From: Phormidium ambiguum IAM M-71
GTDB lineage: Bacteria; Cyanobacteriota; Cyanobacteriia; Cyanobacteriales; Aerosakkonemataceae
Direction of reading: 5' to 3'
Length of the DNA: 64,000 nt
Assembly: GCF_001904725.1 (NCBI RefSeq)
Contig: NZ_MRCE01000015.1
Location: 1-64,000 of the forward strand
A program made the translations under genes and the position numbers. The notes under the pieces were generated by a model, which saw only the letters and a list, made by a program, of their open reading frames with translations, did not search any database and was not told the origin of the DNA. The number at the start of each line of letters is the position of its first letter. Within the stretch, counting starts at the first letter, position 1. Shown here one piece after another: positions 16,833 to 25,228 of this stretch.

Positions 16833-17987
16833 ATGAGAATAGCGCATCGTCTTGCAGATTGGCTGGAACGTCGGTGGATTGTCCCTGCTTACAGTGGTTG
16901 GGTTTTAGGCGCTTTTTCCATCTGTTTTTTAGCAGCCGCAATTAATACTATGGCGGGATGGCTTTATGTAATTAGTGGTGTAAGTTTTGCTTTGTTGGGA
17001 ATGGCAGCGACTTTGCCTGTTCGATCGCTTAAAGGTATTCACCTTCAACGTCTCCCCATCCAACCTATTAGTGCTGGCGATGAGTTGACTGTCGAAATAG
17101 AATTACATAATTCCAGCCCACAACCAAAAACTTTACTCCAAATTCGGGATTTGATTCCTTTCGTTCTCAGCGAACCTGTTTCTGGGGTCATTGAAACAAT
17201 TTTGCCTCACCAAACTTATCGTTGGATTTATTACCAACCAACTAAACAACGTGGTGTTTATCGTTGGCATACTACCCAATTACGTACTGCTACACCTTTG
17301 GGTTTGTTTTGGTGTCGTCGAGAGCGCCATCTTCCCGCAACAGCCATAGTTTATCCTACGGTTTTACCTTTGACTACCTGCCCTTTGATAGATGAAATTG
17401 GCCAAGAAGATAGTCCTCAATATTTTAGCCGCGATCGCCGTTCCCAACTGACAAATCAAGACTTAACGCGATCGCTTCGCCCTTATCGTTGGGGAGATCC
17501 CTTCCGCTTAGTCCACTGGCGGACTAGCGCCCGTTACAACGAGTTGCGCGTCCGCGAGTTAGAAGTATTTACAGGCGGTCAAGAAGTCGTTATTTGTTTA
17601 GATAGTGCTAGCCTTTGGGATACCGACAACTTTGAACAAGCAGTAATTGCCGCTGCTTCTTTATATTTCTACGCCACTCGCTCTCAACTGAGTGCTAAAC
17701 TTTGGACGGCTAACGCTGGTTTACTCCAAGGTCATCGCGTTGTATTAGAAGCACTAGCATCAGTCAACTTTAACGAAACACCAGGCAACACCGCCCCACC
17801 AGATAAACCGATTGTTTGGTTAACTGCTAATTCTGCCAGTATTAATTCTTTACCCGCTGGTAGTCGCTGGCTATTATGGCCCGATCGCACCACCACCCCA
17901 AAATCAATCGCCAGAGAACGCCCAGGCATCATAATTCAACCAGAGCAGCAATTACAAACTCAACTACAATCAAGGGCGAAGGACTAG
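16833..17987 (+). CDS. DUF58 domain membrane protein
   Basis: 384 residues. Two hydrophobic segments near the N-terminus (about 20-60) anchor it in the membrane. A beta-rich domain and the DUF58 core follow, with the family mark RPYRWGDPFRLVHWRTSARY and a von-Willebrand-A-like fold (VVICLDSASLWD). DUF58 proteins usually accompany MoxR AAA ATPases, which assist assembly or maturation of complexes; no MoxR gene is adjacent here, so this one is separated from its usual partner. Confidence 0.9.
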   Translation: MRIAHRLADWLERRWIVPAYSGWVLGAFSICFLAAAINTMAGWLYVISGVSFALLGMAATLPVRSLKGIHLQRLPIQPISAGDELTVEIELHNSSPQPKTLLQIRDLIPFVLSEPVSGVIETILPHQTYRWIYYQPTKQRGVYRWHTTQLRTATPLGLFWCRRERHLPATAIVYPTVLPLTTCPLIDEIGQEDSPQYFSRDRRSQLTNQDLTRSLRPYRWGDPFRLVHWRTSARYNELRVRELEVFTGGQEVVICLDSASLWDTDNFEQAVIAAASLYFYATRSQLSAKLWTANAGLLQGHRVVLEALASVNFNETPGNTAPPDKPIVWLTANSASINSLPAGSRWLLWPDRTTTPKSIARERPGIIIQPEQQLQTQLQSRAKD

Positions 17988-17990
17988 GAA

Positions 17991-18092
17991 AGTTTTGAGT
18001 TTTGAGTTTTGAGTTTTGAGTTAATTAATTTCTCCTTTTCCCCTTCCCCTTTTCCCCTTTTCCCCCTTTTCCCCTTTCCCCCTTTCCCCCAA
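17991..18092. repeat. TTTTGAG heptamer repeat and C/T-rich tract
   Basis: About four TTTTGAG units (17991-18022) are followed by a pyrimidine tract of TTTTCCCC and TTTCCCCC units. An open frame begins inside it, but the encoded Phe/Pro-rich stretch is a by-product of the repeat. Confidence 0.85.
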
Positions 18093-18137
18093 TCACCTTG
18101 TTATCCTGAAAAGAGTCCCTGTGCTACGACTTCAACC

Positions 18138-19331
18138 ATGAGCAAACAACCTGCCCGTATTTGTATATTAGGTGGAGGCTTTGGTGGCCTTTACACGGCG
18201 CTACGTTTAGATTCGTTACCTTGGGAACAAGCGGAAAAACCGGAAATTGTGCTGGTCGATCGCAACGATCGCTTTCTCTTCACTCCCTTACTCTACGAAC
18301 TTCTCACTGGCGAATTACAAGCTTGGGAAATCGCACCAAATTTTAGTGAAATTCTCAAAAACACAAATATTCGTTTTTGTCAAGGCTCTGTTGCGGGAAT
18401 TGATGTAGAACAGCAGCGAGTTCAGTTGCAGGATAATTCCGAAATACCCTACGACAAATTGGTTTTAGCTTTGGGTGGGGAATCTCCTCTGGATATAGTA
18501 CCTGGAGCTTCTGCTTATGCTTTTCCCTTCCGTTCCCTAACAGATGCTTATCGTTTAGAAGAAAGATTGCGGGTTTTAGAAGCTTCCGATCAAGATAAAA
18601 TTCGGGTAGCGATCGTTGGTGCGGGTTATTGTGGCGTAGAATTAGCTTGCAAATTAGCCGATCGCTTGGGAGATAGAGGGCGTTTTCGACTCATTGAACA
18701 AAGCAACCAAATTCTACAATCATCACCAGAATTTAACCGAGAAACAGCACGTAAAGTATTAGAATCTAAAGACATTTGGATTGATTTAGAAACTACAGTT
18801 GATGCCATTGAACCTGATAGTATTTCCTTGCTTTATAAAGGACAATTAGATACGATTCCCGCAGAATTAGTAATTTGGACAGTGGGAATGCGGGGGTCTA
18901 ATGTAGTTAAGAATTTGCCTTTAAAACAAAACCAACGTGCCCAAATAATTACTACCCCAACTTTGCAAGCAGTCGATCGTCCAGAAATATTTGTTTTGGG
19001 AGATTTAGCAGAATGTCAGGATGCTGAAGGTCAAAAAGTTCCAGCTTCTGCTCAAGTAGCTTTTCAACAATCTGATTTTGCGGCTTGGAATATTTGGGCA
19101 GCATTGAGCGATCGGCCCTTGCTATCTTTCCGCTACCAAAATACAGGAGAAATGCTAATTTTAGGCACTCAAGATGCCACAATTAGTAGTATGGGCGTGC
19201 AACTAAATGGTCAATTAGCTTATACTTTGCGTCGTCTGATTTATTTGTATCGAATGCCAAATTTAGATCATCAATTGCGGGTCGGGGTAAATTGGATCTC
19301 ACACCCAATTGTGGAATTATTAAAAAGCTAA
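18138..19331 (+). CDS. ndbB: Type II NAD(P)H dehydrogenase (NdbB/NDC1-like)
   Basis: 397 residues from ATG at 18138; the 43 residues in frame upstream come from the repeat tract and are rejected. An FAD-binding Rossmann motif CILGGGFGGLYTALRL opens the protein, and a second one, VAIVGAGYCGVELA, binds NAD(P)H. The flavin-contact segment VLGDLAECQD is present near residue 290. Members oxidise NAD(P)H and reduce quinone at the membrane without pumping protons. The sequence and length fit the cyanobacterial NdbB / plant NDC1 branch linked to phylloquinone biosynthesis; the exact branch is from memory. Confidence 0.85.
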   Translation: MSKQPARICILGGGFGGLYTALRLDSLPWEQAEKPEIVLVDRNDRFLFTPLLYELLTGELQAWEIAPNFSEILKNTNIRFCQGSVAGIDVEQQRVQLQDNSEIPYDKLVLALGGESPLDIVPGASAYAFPFRSLTDAYRLEERLRVLEASDQDKIRVAIVGAGYCGVELACKLADRLGDRGRFRLIEQSNQILQSSPEFNRETARKVLESKDIWIDLETTVDAIEPDSISLLYKGQLDTIPAELVIWTVGMRGSNVVKNLPLKQNQRAQIITTPTLQAVDRPEIFVLGDLAECQDAEGQKVPASAQVAFQQSDFAAWNIWAALSDRPLLSFRYQNTGEMLILGTQDATISSMGVQLNGQLAYTLRRLIYLYRMPNLDHQLRVGVNWISHPIVELLKS

Positions 19332-19641
19332 CGTTGCTTTATATCTTGATTAGTCGCACTATCTTTTATTTATGTTTGATTTTGAGTAGTGCGACTACAA
19401 GAATTGCTTAAGTTCGATTTGTAATGCGATCGCATCTGCGATCGAACTGATGACCGCCCTCGATCGAAAATATTCTACTGAGTGAAAATTTCTCATGATT
19501 CCATTCAATCGATTTAAGAATGTAAAATTATTACTCGTAAATCCAGTGATTTACCGATGTTTAAAATTAAGTATAGATTAAGAATAGGTTAAATTTAATG
19601 ACAATGCTGATTTTGTAACCAATAAAGGCTGGGTAAAAAAG
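19332..19641. other. Intergenic region with one perfect inverted repeat
   Basis: No gene is seen. TAGTCGCACTA (19352-19362) and TAGTGCGACTA (19387-19397) form an exact 11-bp inverted repeat shortly after the ndbB stop, possibly its terminator. The rest is AT-rich with HIP1-like sites and should hold the promoter of the small gene at 19642. Confidence 0.6.
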
Positions 19642-19893
19642 ATGACCAACTCAAAAGACTTTCTTTACCCTAGAAGTCGCTACCACGGCCAATTTACGCC
19701 AGAAAACTTGGCATTTGATGCGAATTTGCAAGAATTTGCTCAAAGAATCAGTTATATCTGCGCTTTGCAAAACAACGGGAAACTGTCTCCAGAGGAAGCG
19801 TATCAGCAAATTAAAAACCTCTGGAAACAGCTAAAAACTTCCAAAAAACAACTAGGGATTGGTAAGAAAACAGAATCTGACGATCGAAGTTAA
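19642..19893 (+). CDS. Conserved cyanobacterial small protein (DUF7219-like)
   Basis: An 83-residue soluble, helical protein. It begins with KDFLYPRSRYHGQFTPENLAFDANLQEFAQRISYICALQ, then an EEAYQQIKNLWKQLKTSKKQLGIG segment. I recall this pattern as a small family found across cyanobacteria and catalogued as DUF7219; its function is unknown. It is convergent with the MBL-fold gene (12-base gap). Confidence 0.75.
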   Translation: MTNSKDFLYPRSRYHGQFTPENLAFDANLQEFAQRISYICALQNNGKLSPEEAYQQIKNLWKQLKTSKKQLGIGKKTESDDRS

Positions 19894-19905
19894 AACCGAC
19901 AACTT

Positions 19906-20562
19906 CTAGAACTGAGGTTGTGTTTCCCGCATTGCATCCAAATCTAAAGTTGCTAGGTGTTCGTAAGCTTGTTCGATGATTCTTTTACCCCGGAGAAAGC
20001 CAGTATTAGCACCGGGACAAAGGTAGTTTAGCGTATTTGGGGAAAAGCGATCGCGCAACAAAGCCACACTCCGAAGCTGTCGCCACCAATGGAAAGTCTT
20101 AGAAGTTCGCAAAGGAACAGGTAAACCCTGCTGATTTGGTAACAGATGACGACCGGAAAATAATACACCCCCTTGAGTAGCTGAATAAACACAGGACGAA
20201 CCGGGAGAATGTCCCGGTGTCCAAATCACTTGCGTCTGAGGACTAAGGTTAAACTCATGCTGAAAAGTTTTTACCTCTACATCAGGCAAAAGATAAGCTT
20301 CCTGTTCCTGAATTAAAACTTGACAACCGAATGCTGCTTGAATCTCCTTTACCTTGCCAATACCGCCCCGATGAGTGACGATCAACCAAGAAACACCACC
20401 CTGTTCTTGTAAAAATTGTTGATTTTCTCGATCCCAAGCCGGACAATCGATCAAAAAGTTGGTTTGGTTTTCTACAATAAGGTAGGCTGTTGCTCCCAAC
20501 GTATCTCGATTGGGTGGAAAGGCAGAAATAGTGTCCAAGACAGCCCTTGCTAGTTTGGACAT
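19906..20562 (-). CDS. Metallo-beta-lactamase-fold protein lacking the metal motif
   Basis: A 218-residue protein of MBL-fold layout: YLIVENQTNFLIDCPAW, a strand LIVTHRGGIGKV, TPGHSPGSSC and FSGRHLLP. In active enzymes the second position is THxHxDH and the fourth FSGDxL. Here the first motif reads THRGGIG and the Asp of the last is Arg. Only the GHSPG histidine remains, so zinc-dependent hydrolysis is unlikely and a structural or binding role is possible. Start codons of this gene and the divergent M50 gene are only three bases apart. Confidence 0.8.
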   Translation of the reverse strand: MSKLARAVLDTISAFPPNRDTLGATAYLIVENQTNFLIDCPAWDRENQQFLQEQGGVSWLIVTHRGGIGKVKEIQAAFGCQVLIQEQEAYLLPDVEVKTFQHEFNLSPQTQVIWTPGHSPGSSCVYSATQGGVLFSGRHLLPNQQGLPVPLRTSKTFHWWRQLRSVALLRDRFSPNTLNYLCPGANTGFLRGKRIIEQAYEHLATLDLDAMRETQPQF

Positions 20563-20565
20563 AAC

Positions 20566-22068
20566 ATGATTCTCATATTGCTCGTATTACTGGGAATAGC
20601 TACTTACTTTATCGTGAAGCGTAGCGTCGCTGGCATCACCACAACACCAATTTGGTTATTGTGGTTAGTGATGATGGCACCGCCGTTTGTATGGACTGGC
20701 TGGATTTTAGCTTACGGCAGAAATCGACCAATGCCAGCAGCTTTGTTAATCGGTGTGTTTTTTGCTTCCTTAATTTTGTATACGTTCCTGATCCAAAAAG
20801 GAAGAATACAACCACAGGCGAAAGCAAATGAAACCGGAAATAACTCCACAAGTTCCGAAACAGCTAAATCAGCTGAAGCGGCAAAAGTTCGCCCCATCAA
20901 TAAAGAAGAGGAAGCCCAACTGCGGGATTGTTTCCCTTGGTCAGTTTACTATCTGCAAGATTTAGAGTACCATCCACAAGCGGTAATTTGTCGGGGACAT
21001 TTGCGGACTAAATCGGAAGAAGCGTATCGAACGATTCGCAGTAATATTGAAGCTAAGTTTGGCGATCGCTTTTTAGTCATCTTTCAAGACAGTTTCACCG
21101 ACCATCCCTTTTTTGCGATCGTACCTAACCCCCAAGCTCACCCCGATTTTAAACGTCAACAAAATAATTTAGACCGCCCCGGTTTAGCCTTAGCACTCTT
21201 ATTAATTACCCTTTTTACCACCACCGTTATTGGTACAGAAATTGCAGGCGTTACCCTCAAAGCTCTCCAATCTGACCCCAGTTTATTAATCAAAGGATTA
21301 CCATATTCTTTAGCCATAATGACCATTTTAGGTACTCATGAAATGGGTCATTACCTAATGGCAAAACGCTACAAAATTAAATCCACTCTGCCCTATTTTA
21401 TTCCCATTCCCTTTTTCCTCGGTACGTTTGGCGCATTTATTCAAATGCGAAGTCCTGTACCTCACCGCAAAGCTTTATTCGATGTAGCTATTGCAGGCCC
21501 TTTGGCAGGTTTTATCATCACCTTACCTCTGCTAATTTGGGGTTTATTTAACTCTAGCGTTGTTCCTCTCCCACCAAAAACAGGAATATTACAATTTGAT
21601 GCCTTGATCCCCAATTTTTCGATTTTACTAGCAGTATTAAGTAAACTGGCTCTCGGTAGCGAACTCACTGCCAAAACCGCCATTAATCTTCATCCCGTTG
21701 CCGTAGCTGGTTACATTGGTTTAATCGTCACCGCTTTAAATTTAATGCCAGTGGGACAACTTGATGGCGGTCACATAGTCCATGCGATGTTTGGACAAAG
21801 GAAAGCAGCTGGTATTGGTCAACTAGCTCGCTTGTTATTGTTGTTTGTCTCTTTAATGCCCGTCCTGTTTCAAATCTCTCTCATCCCCAGAGATTTTTTG
21901 TTATGGGCATTGTTTCTATTTTTAATGCCTGTTTACGACGAACCAGCACTCAATGATGTCACAGAATTAGATAACAAGCGAGACTTGTTCGGGTTACTTT
22001 CCCTCGCTCTACTTTTGTTAATCATTTTGCCCGCACCGCGATTCTTAATGCAATTGTTGAACTTATAA
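20566..22068 (+). CDS. Site-2 protease family (M50) membrane protease
   Basis: 500 residues. An N-terminal pair of membrane segments (about 1-25 and 28-75) is followed by a soluble domain (about 90-205) and a multi-pass core. The metalloprotease motif is intact: HEMGH, with the second metal ligand in the later LMPVGQLDGGH. The layout and length fit the EGY1/EGY2-like intramembrane proteases of cyanobacteria and chloroplasts. They cut membrane proteins such as anti-sigma factors or act in thylakoid development. The substrate is unknown. Confidence 0.88.
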   Translation: MILILLVLLGIATYFIVKRSVAGITTTPIWLLWLVMMAPPFVWTGWILAYGRNRPMPAALLIGVFFASLILYTFLIQKGRIQPQAKANETGNNSTSSETAKSAEAAKVRPINKEEEAQLRDCFPWSVYYLQDLEYHPQAVICRGHLRTKSEEAYRTIRSNIEAKFGDRFLVIFQDSFTDHPFFAIVPNPQAHPDFKRQQNNLDRPGLALALLLITLFTTTVIGTEIAGVTLKALQSDPSLLIKGLPYSLAIMTILGTHEMGHYLMAKRYKIKSTLPYFIPIPFFLGTFGAFIQMRSPVPHRKALFDVAIAGPLAGFIITLPLLIWGLFNSSVVPLPPKTGILQFDALIPNFSILLAVLSKLALGSELTAKTAINLHPVAVAGYIGLIVTALNLMPVGQLDGGHIVHAMFGQRKAAGIGQLARLLLLFVSLMPVLFQISLIPRDFLLWALFLFLMPVYDEPALNDVTELDNKRDLFGLLSLALLLLIILPAPRFLMQLLNL

Positions 22069-22101
22069 GCCAACAAAGTGCTATAATTTTTTATGTTGTG
22101 T

Positions 22102-22174
22102 GGGCACGTAGCTCAGTGGATAGAGCACCAGATTCCGGTTCTGGGTGTCGGGGGTTCAAATCCCTCCGTGCTCG
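22102..22174 (+). tRNA. tRNA-Arg (anticodon CCG)
   Basis: A full cloverleaf of 73 bases. Acceptor GGGCACG pairs with CGTGCTC, D arm GCTC/GAGC, anticodon stem CCAGA/TCTGG around loop TTCCGGT (anticodon CCG), and T arm GGGGG-TTCAAAT-CCCTC. The discriminator base is G and CCA is not encoded. Confidence 0.96.
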
Positions 22175-22858
22175 TTTTCTCGATCGGGGATTTGGGATAA
22201 AAAACTTTTGGTAGGCACGCCCAATCGTAAATCCCAAATCCTCCCATCTTCATAAGTCCACACTTGAGGATGTTAAAGTTTTTCCGTAGCTTATACCAAT
22301 TCTCTGTAAAATTGCGCTTAATCATTGCCCCTCCCCGTAGACGGGGAGGGGTTTGGGGTGGGGTTCCTATATAAACTTGAGCTTATACCAGCCAATATTT
22401 TCGATATATTTCTCATTATTTAGGGAATATTTTATGGAAATGATGGGAAATTTATTGGATCGTGTATATGGATATAACTTACACTTTACTTTTCGATCGT
22501 TACTAGTTAATAAAAATTAGTCATCTATTGCAAACTAGAAAATTTCGTAAGTAAAGAGTGTAAGTAAAAATATTTCTTCAGTTGTAGGCGAAAAAATTGA
22601 AAGCACTATATACTATAGAGCAATTTAACGCATTATATTGCCAAAGCACTGATATTCAGTACTTTTGGTAATCAGTAAACCAGATTATCTTCTGAAATGC
22701 TTGAGGTATAATGAAGTTCAACACCCAAATGCCAAAACCAGGGTTTTCTACTATAAGTACAAAAGAGTCATCTAAATTAGACTTTTCCATATATCTATGG
22801 CACGCTACGGCAACACATATCTGTCATTCCAAAGATTACCTTTAATGTTTTTCAAGCT
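22175..22858. other. Long intergenic region with a dispersed repeat
   Basis: 684 bases without a credible gene. It contains the 75-base repeat at 22291-22365. The remainder is AT-rich. The 3' part should carry the promoter of the ComFB-like gene; I see no clear sigma-70 boxes or conserved RNA. Confidence 0.5.
22291..22365 (+). repeat. 75-bp dispersed repeat, copy 1
   Basis: Runs from TTATACCAATTCTCTGTAAA through a CCCCTCCCC / GGGGAGGGG hairpin to TTTGGGGTGGGGTT. A second copy lies at 52104-52179 in the opposite orientation with a few differences. The CCCCTCCCCGTAGACGGGGAGGGG core can fold into a strong hairpin. Confidence 0.85.
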
Positions 22859-23170
22859 ATGAGTTTCATAAATAAACCAGTCCCACATTATTTGAATGCA
22901 ATGGAACAGCTGGCAATTGAAGAAATAGAGCAGCAACTAGAAAAACTTCCCAAAAATATCGCTCAATCTATTAATAAACATGAGGCCATAGCGTACACTC
23001 TTAATCGTCTTCCTCCTTTGTATGCTACTACGTTGGAAGGATATTCTTGGCAACAACAACGAGCCAGAGAGACGTTAAAAGATTTAATTTCTAAAGCTGC
23101 TAGTTGGGGGATAAAAGCGGCACAAAGGAAAAGGAAAGCCTGTTCTTATGGAAGTGCAACCACTTTTTAG
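22859..23170 (+). CDS. ComFB-like protein (possible c-di-GMP receptor)
   Basis: A 103-residue protein (ATG at 22859; internal Met15 is possible). The central part matches the late-competence ComFB pattern: EQLAIEEIEQQLEKLP, then the hallmark EAIAYTLNRLPPLYATTLEGY, then a helical end. In cyanobacteria ComFB-family proteins have been reported to bind c-di-GMP and affect motility, cell size and competence; whether this copy binds it is untested. It is convergent with kaiC (38 bases). The last 15 residues (basic, then SYGSATTF) look divergent. Confidence 0.82.
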   Translation: MSFINKPVPHYLNAMEQLAIEEIEQQLEKLPKNIAQSINKHEAIAYTLNRLPPLYATTLEGYSWQQQRARETLKDLISKAASWGIKAAQRKRKACSYGSATTF

Positions 23171-23208
23171 TGAATTCCCAAAAGAACCATACTAGTAAAA
23201 TACAATAC

Positions 23209-24771
23209 TTAGCTTTCCGGTTCAGGAGTTTTACCTTGAACTCCTTTAAGAATCCGAGAAAGTTCGCTTTTTTCATCAACACTAATCCGAGAAGGAGAAC
23301 CACTGATAATTCGTTCAAAGTTGCGGAAGGTATCTTTAATTTCAGGGCCTTTTTCACTTATAGTGTATTCTCTAATACCTTTGTCATGCCAAGAACCACG
23401 CATTTTAAAGACGTTGATGGCACGGGACATTTCACCACGAATTTCTACATATTGCAGCATTAAAATTGTGTCTGTAATCGTGGAAATATGGGAATCTGTG
23501 ATCGAATGGGAACCCATAAATTGATCTGTGGTGTTGGTGAAAAAGCCTGTAATTTCTTCTTGTTTGGCAAATCCGGTGACACCAATTACGAACTGACGAA
23601 AGGCGTTATTACTAACTCCTCTGGCTAAGGCTGATAATGAGTCTATGGCAATTCTTGATGGTTTAAATTGGGCTATTTCTAATTTAATAATTTGGAGATG
23701 ATCTTCTAATCCAGCTGATTCTGGGTAAGCACAAATAATTTTTAATAAACCTTTTTGTTCTAAATCTTCAAAGTCGATACCCCAGGAATAAGCGTTGCGG
23801 GAAAGTTGGGCGCGAGATTCTTCATAAGCAAAAAGAATTGCTCTTTCGCCACGCATACAAGCGTCTTGTAAAAATTTACTAACTAAGAGGGTTTTCCCTG
23901 TACCTGTGGCTCCGGTTGCGAGGATAATTGAGTCTTTGAAGAAACCGCCACCACACATTTCATCTAATGTTTTTACGCCGGAAGATACTCTGGCGTTAGA
24001 TGAACGTTGAGTGAGACGCATTGCTCCTAATGGGAAGATGTTAATTCCTTCTCCGGTGATTGTGAAAGGATATTCGCCTTTCATGTGAGTGGTACCGCGC
24101 AATTTGAGGATTTCGATTGTGCGGCGACGACGTTCTCCTTCGAGGACGTTGCGAACAATTACTACGTTATCGGAAACGAATTCTTCGACTCCAAAACGCG
24201 CTACAGGGCCATATTCTTGTTCGCGTTCTGTGGTCATTATTGTGGTGACACCTACTTGTTTTAATCTGGCAACTAGGCGAAAGATTTCTCGGCGTACTAC
24301 AGAGGCGGCATCGTATTGTTGAAATACTGCCGTTACGGAATCAATAGAAACTCTTCTAGCTTTATATTTACGAATTGCATATTGTAGTCTTTCAATGAGG
24401 GCAGAAAGGTCAAAACTGCCGACTACATCTTGTCCTTCTGGGTCGGGGGAAGCGTCTAATATAAATAGTTTGCCATCATCGATTAGTTGTTGTAAATCCC
24501 AACCAAAACTGGAGGCATTTTTGATAATATCTGTTGGTGATTCTTCAAAGGTGACAAATACACCTGCTTCATCAAAATTAATGATGCCATTGTAAAGAAA
24601 TTGTATGGCGAGTAAGGTTTTTCCTGTTCCTGATGTACCGCTGACTAATGTGGTTCTACCGACTGGTAAACCTCCATGACTAATATCATCAAATCCTTCG
24701 ATGAGGGTACGAATTTTTTCGACTCCTATTTTGACTCGATTTGGTTGTTTATTTTGACTACTTTTACTCAT
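23209..24771 (-). CDS. kaiC: Circadian clock ATPase/kinase KaiC
   Basis: 520 residues, near the standard length, with two RecA-like domains. CI has Walker A SGTSGTGKT and catalytic FEESP; CII has TGATGTGKT and FAYEES. The CII phosphorylation pair is intact in SHISTITDT, equivalent to Ser431/Thr432 of Synechococcus. The C-terminal A-loop and tail (SGSPSRISVDEKSELSRIL) that KaiA binds are present. KaiC forms the hexamer whose phosphorylation cycle is the clock. It is the third gene of kaiABC on the minus strand, 81 bases after kaiB. Confidence 0.98.
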   Translation of the reverse strand: MSKSSQNKQPNRVKIGVEKIRTLIEGFDDISHGGLPVGRTTLVSGTSGTGKTLLAIQFLYNGIINFDEAGVFVTFEESPTDIIKNASSFGWDLQQLIDDGKLFILDASPDPEGQDVVGSFDLSALIERLQYAIRKYKARRVSIDSVTAVFQQYDAASVVRREIFRLVARLKQVGVTTIMTTEREQEYGPVARFGVEEFVSDNVVIVRNVLEGERRRRTIEILKLRGTTHMKGEYPFTITGEGINIFPLGAMRLTQRSSNARVSSGVKTLDEMCGGGFFKDSIILATGATGTGKTLLVSKFLQDACMRGERAILFAYEESRAQLSRNAYSWGIDFEDLEQKGLLKIICAYPESAGLEDHLQIIKLEIAQFKPSRIAIDSLSALARGVSNNAFRQFVIGVTGFAKQEEITGFFTNTTDQFMGSHSITDSHISTITDTILMLQYVEIRGEMSRAINVFKMRGSWHDKGIREYTISEKGPEIKDTFRNFERIISGSPSRISVDEKSELSRILKGVQGKTPEPES

Positions 24772-24852
24772 TGTTTGGCTCGTAAGAGATAAGATATATT
24801 CCTATAATCCGGGTGCGGTATTATAGCTTACCATAAAACGGTATAAGGAACT

Positions 24853-25170
24853 CTATAGTTCTAGTTGTTCTTCTTCTCGGAGTTCTTCATAAAGCAAATC
24901 TAACCCTATTAATACTTTTTCTCGATCGGACAAGTCACCGATGATTTTTCGGACTGGTGGGGGAAGTATTTTAGCAAGGGTAGGAGTGGCTAAAATTTTA
25001 TCTTCTTCTGCTAGTTGAGGATTTTTTAATACATCAATAACTTTCAGGGCATAAACACCTTGGAATTCTTCTTCAAGGATGTTCTTTAGTGTTTTTAAAG
25101 CCCGAACGGAGTTAGGGGTGTTTCCTGCAACATAGAGTTTGAGAACGTAGGTTTTTTTGAGCGGATTCAT
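24853..25170 (-). CDS. kaiB: Circadian clock protein KaiB
   Basis: A 105-residue thioredoxin-like fold-switching protein. The start [21 protein letters not shown] and [21 protein letters not shown] with its conserved cis-proline region are standard. The acidic tail [11 protein letters not shown] is also typical. KaiB binds phosphorylated KaiC and sequesters KaiA, and in its switched form displaces SasA. It is 58 bases downstream of kaiA. Confidence 0.98.
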   Translation of the reverse strand: MNPLKKTYVLKLYVAGNTPNSVRALKTLKNILEEEFQGVYALKVIDVLKNPQLAEEDKILATPTLAKILPPPVRKIIGDLSDREKVLIGLDLLYEELREEEQLEL

Positions 25171-25228
25171 AAATCAAGTTTTGTTTAAAATGATACGAAG
25201 TATAGACTAAACTTAAACAAGTTGGTTT

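Noticed and set aside
18009-18137. N-terminal extension of the dehydrogenase rich in Phe and Pro
   Set aside because: It is encoded by heptamer and pyrimidine tandem repeats; the family start matches ATG at 18138.
22113-22325. Open frame on the minus strand over the tRNA
   Set aside because: It overlaps tRNA-Arg and the dispersed repeat and has no coding features.
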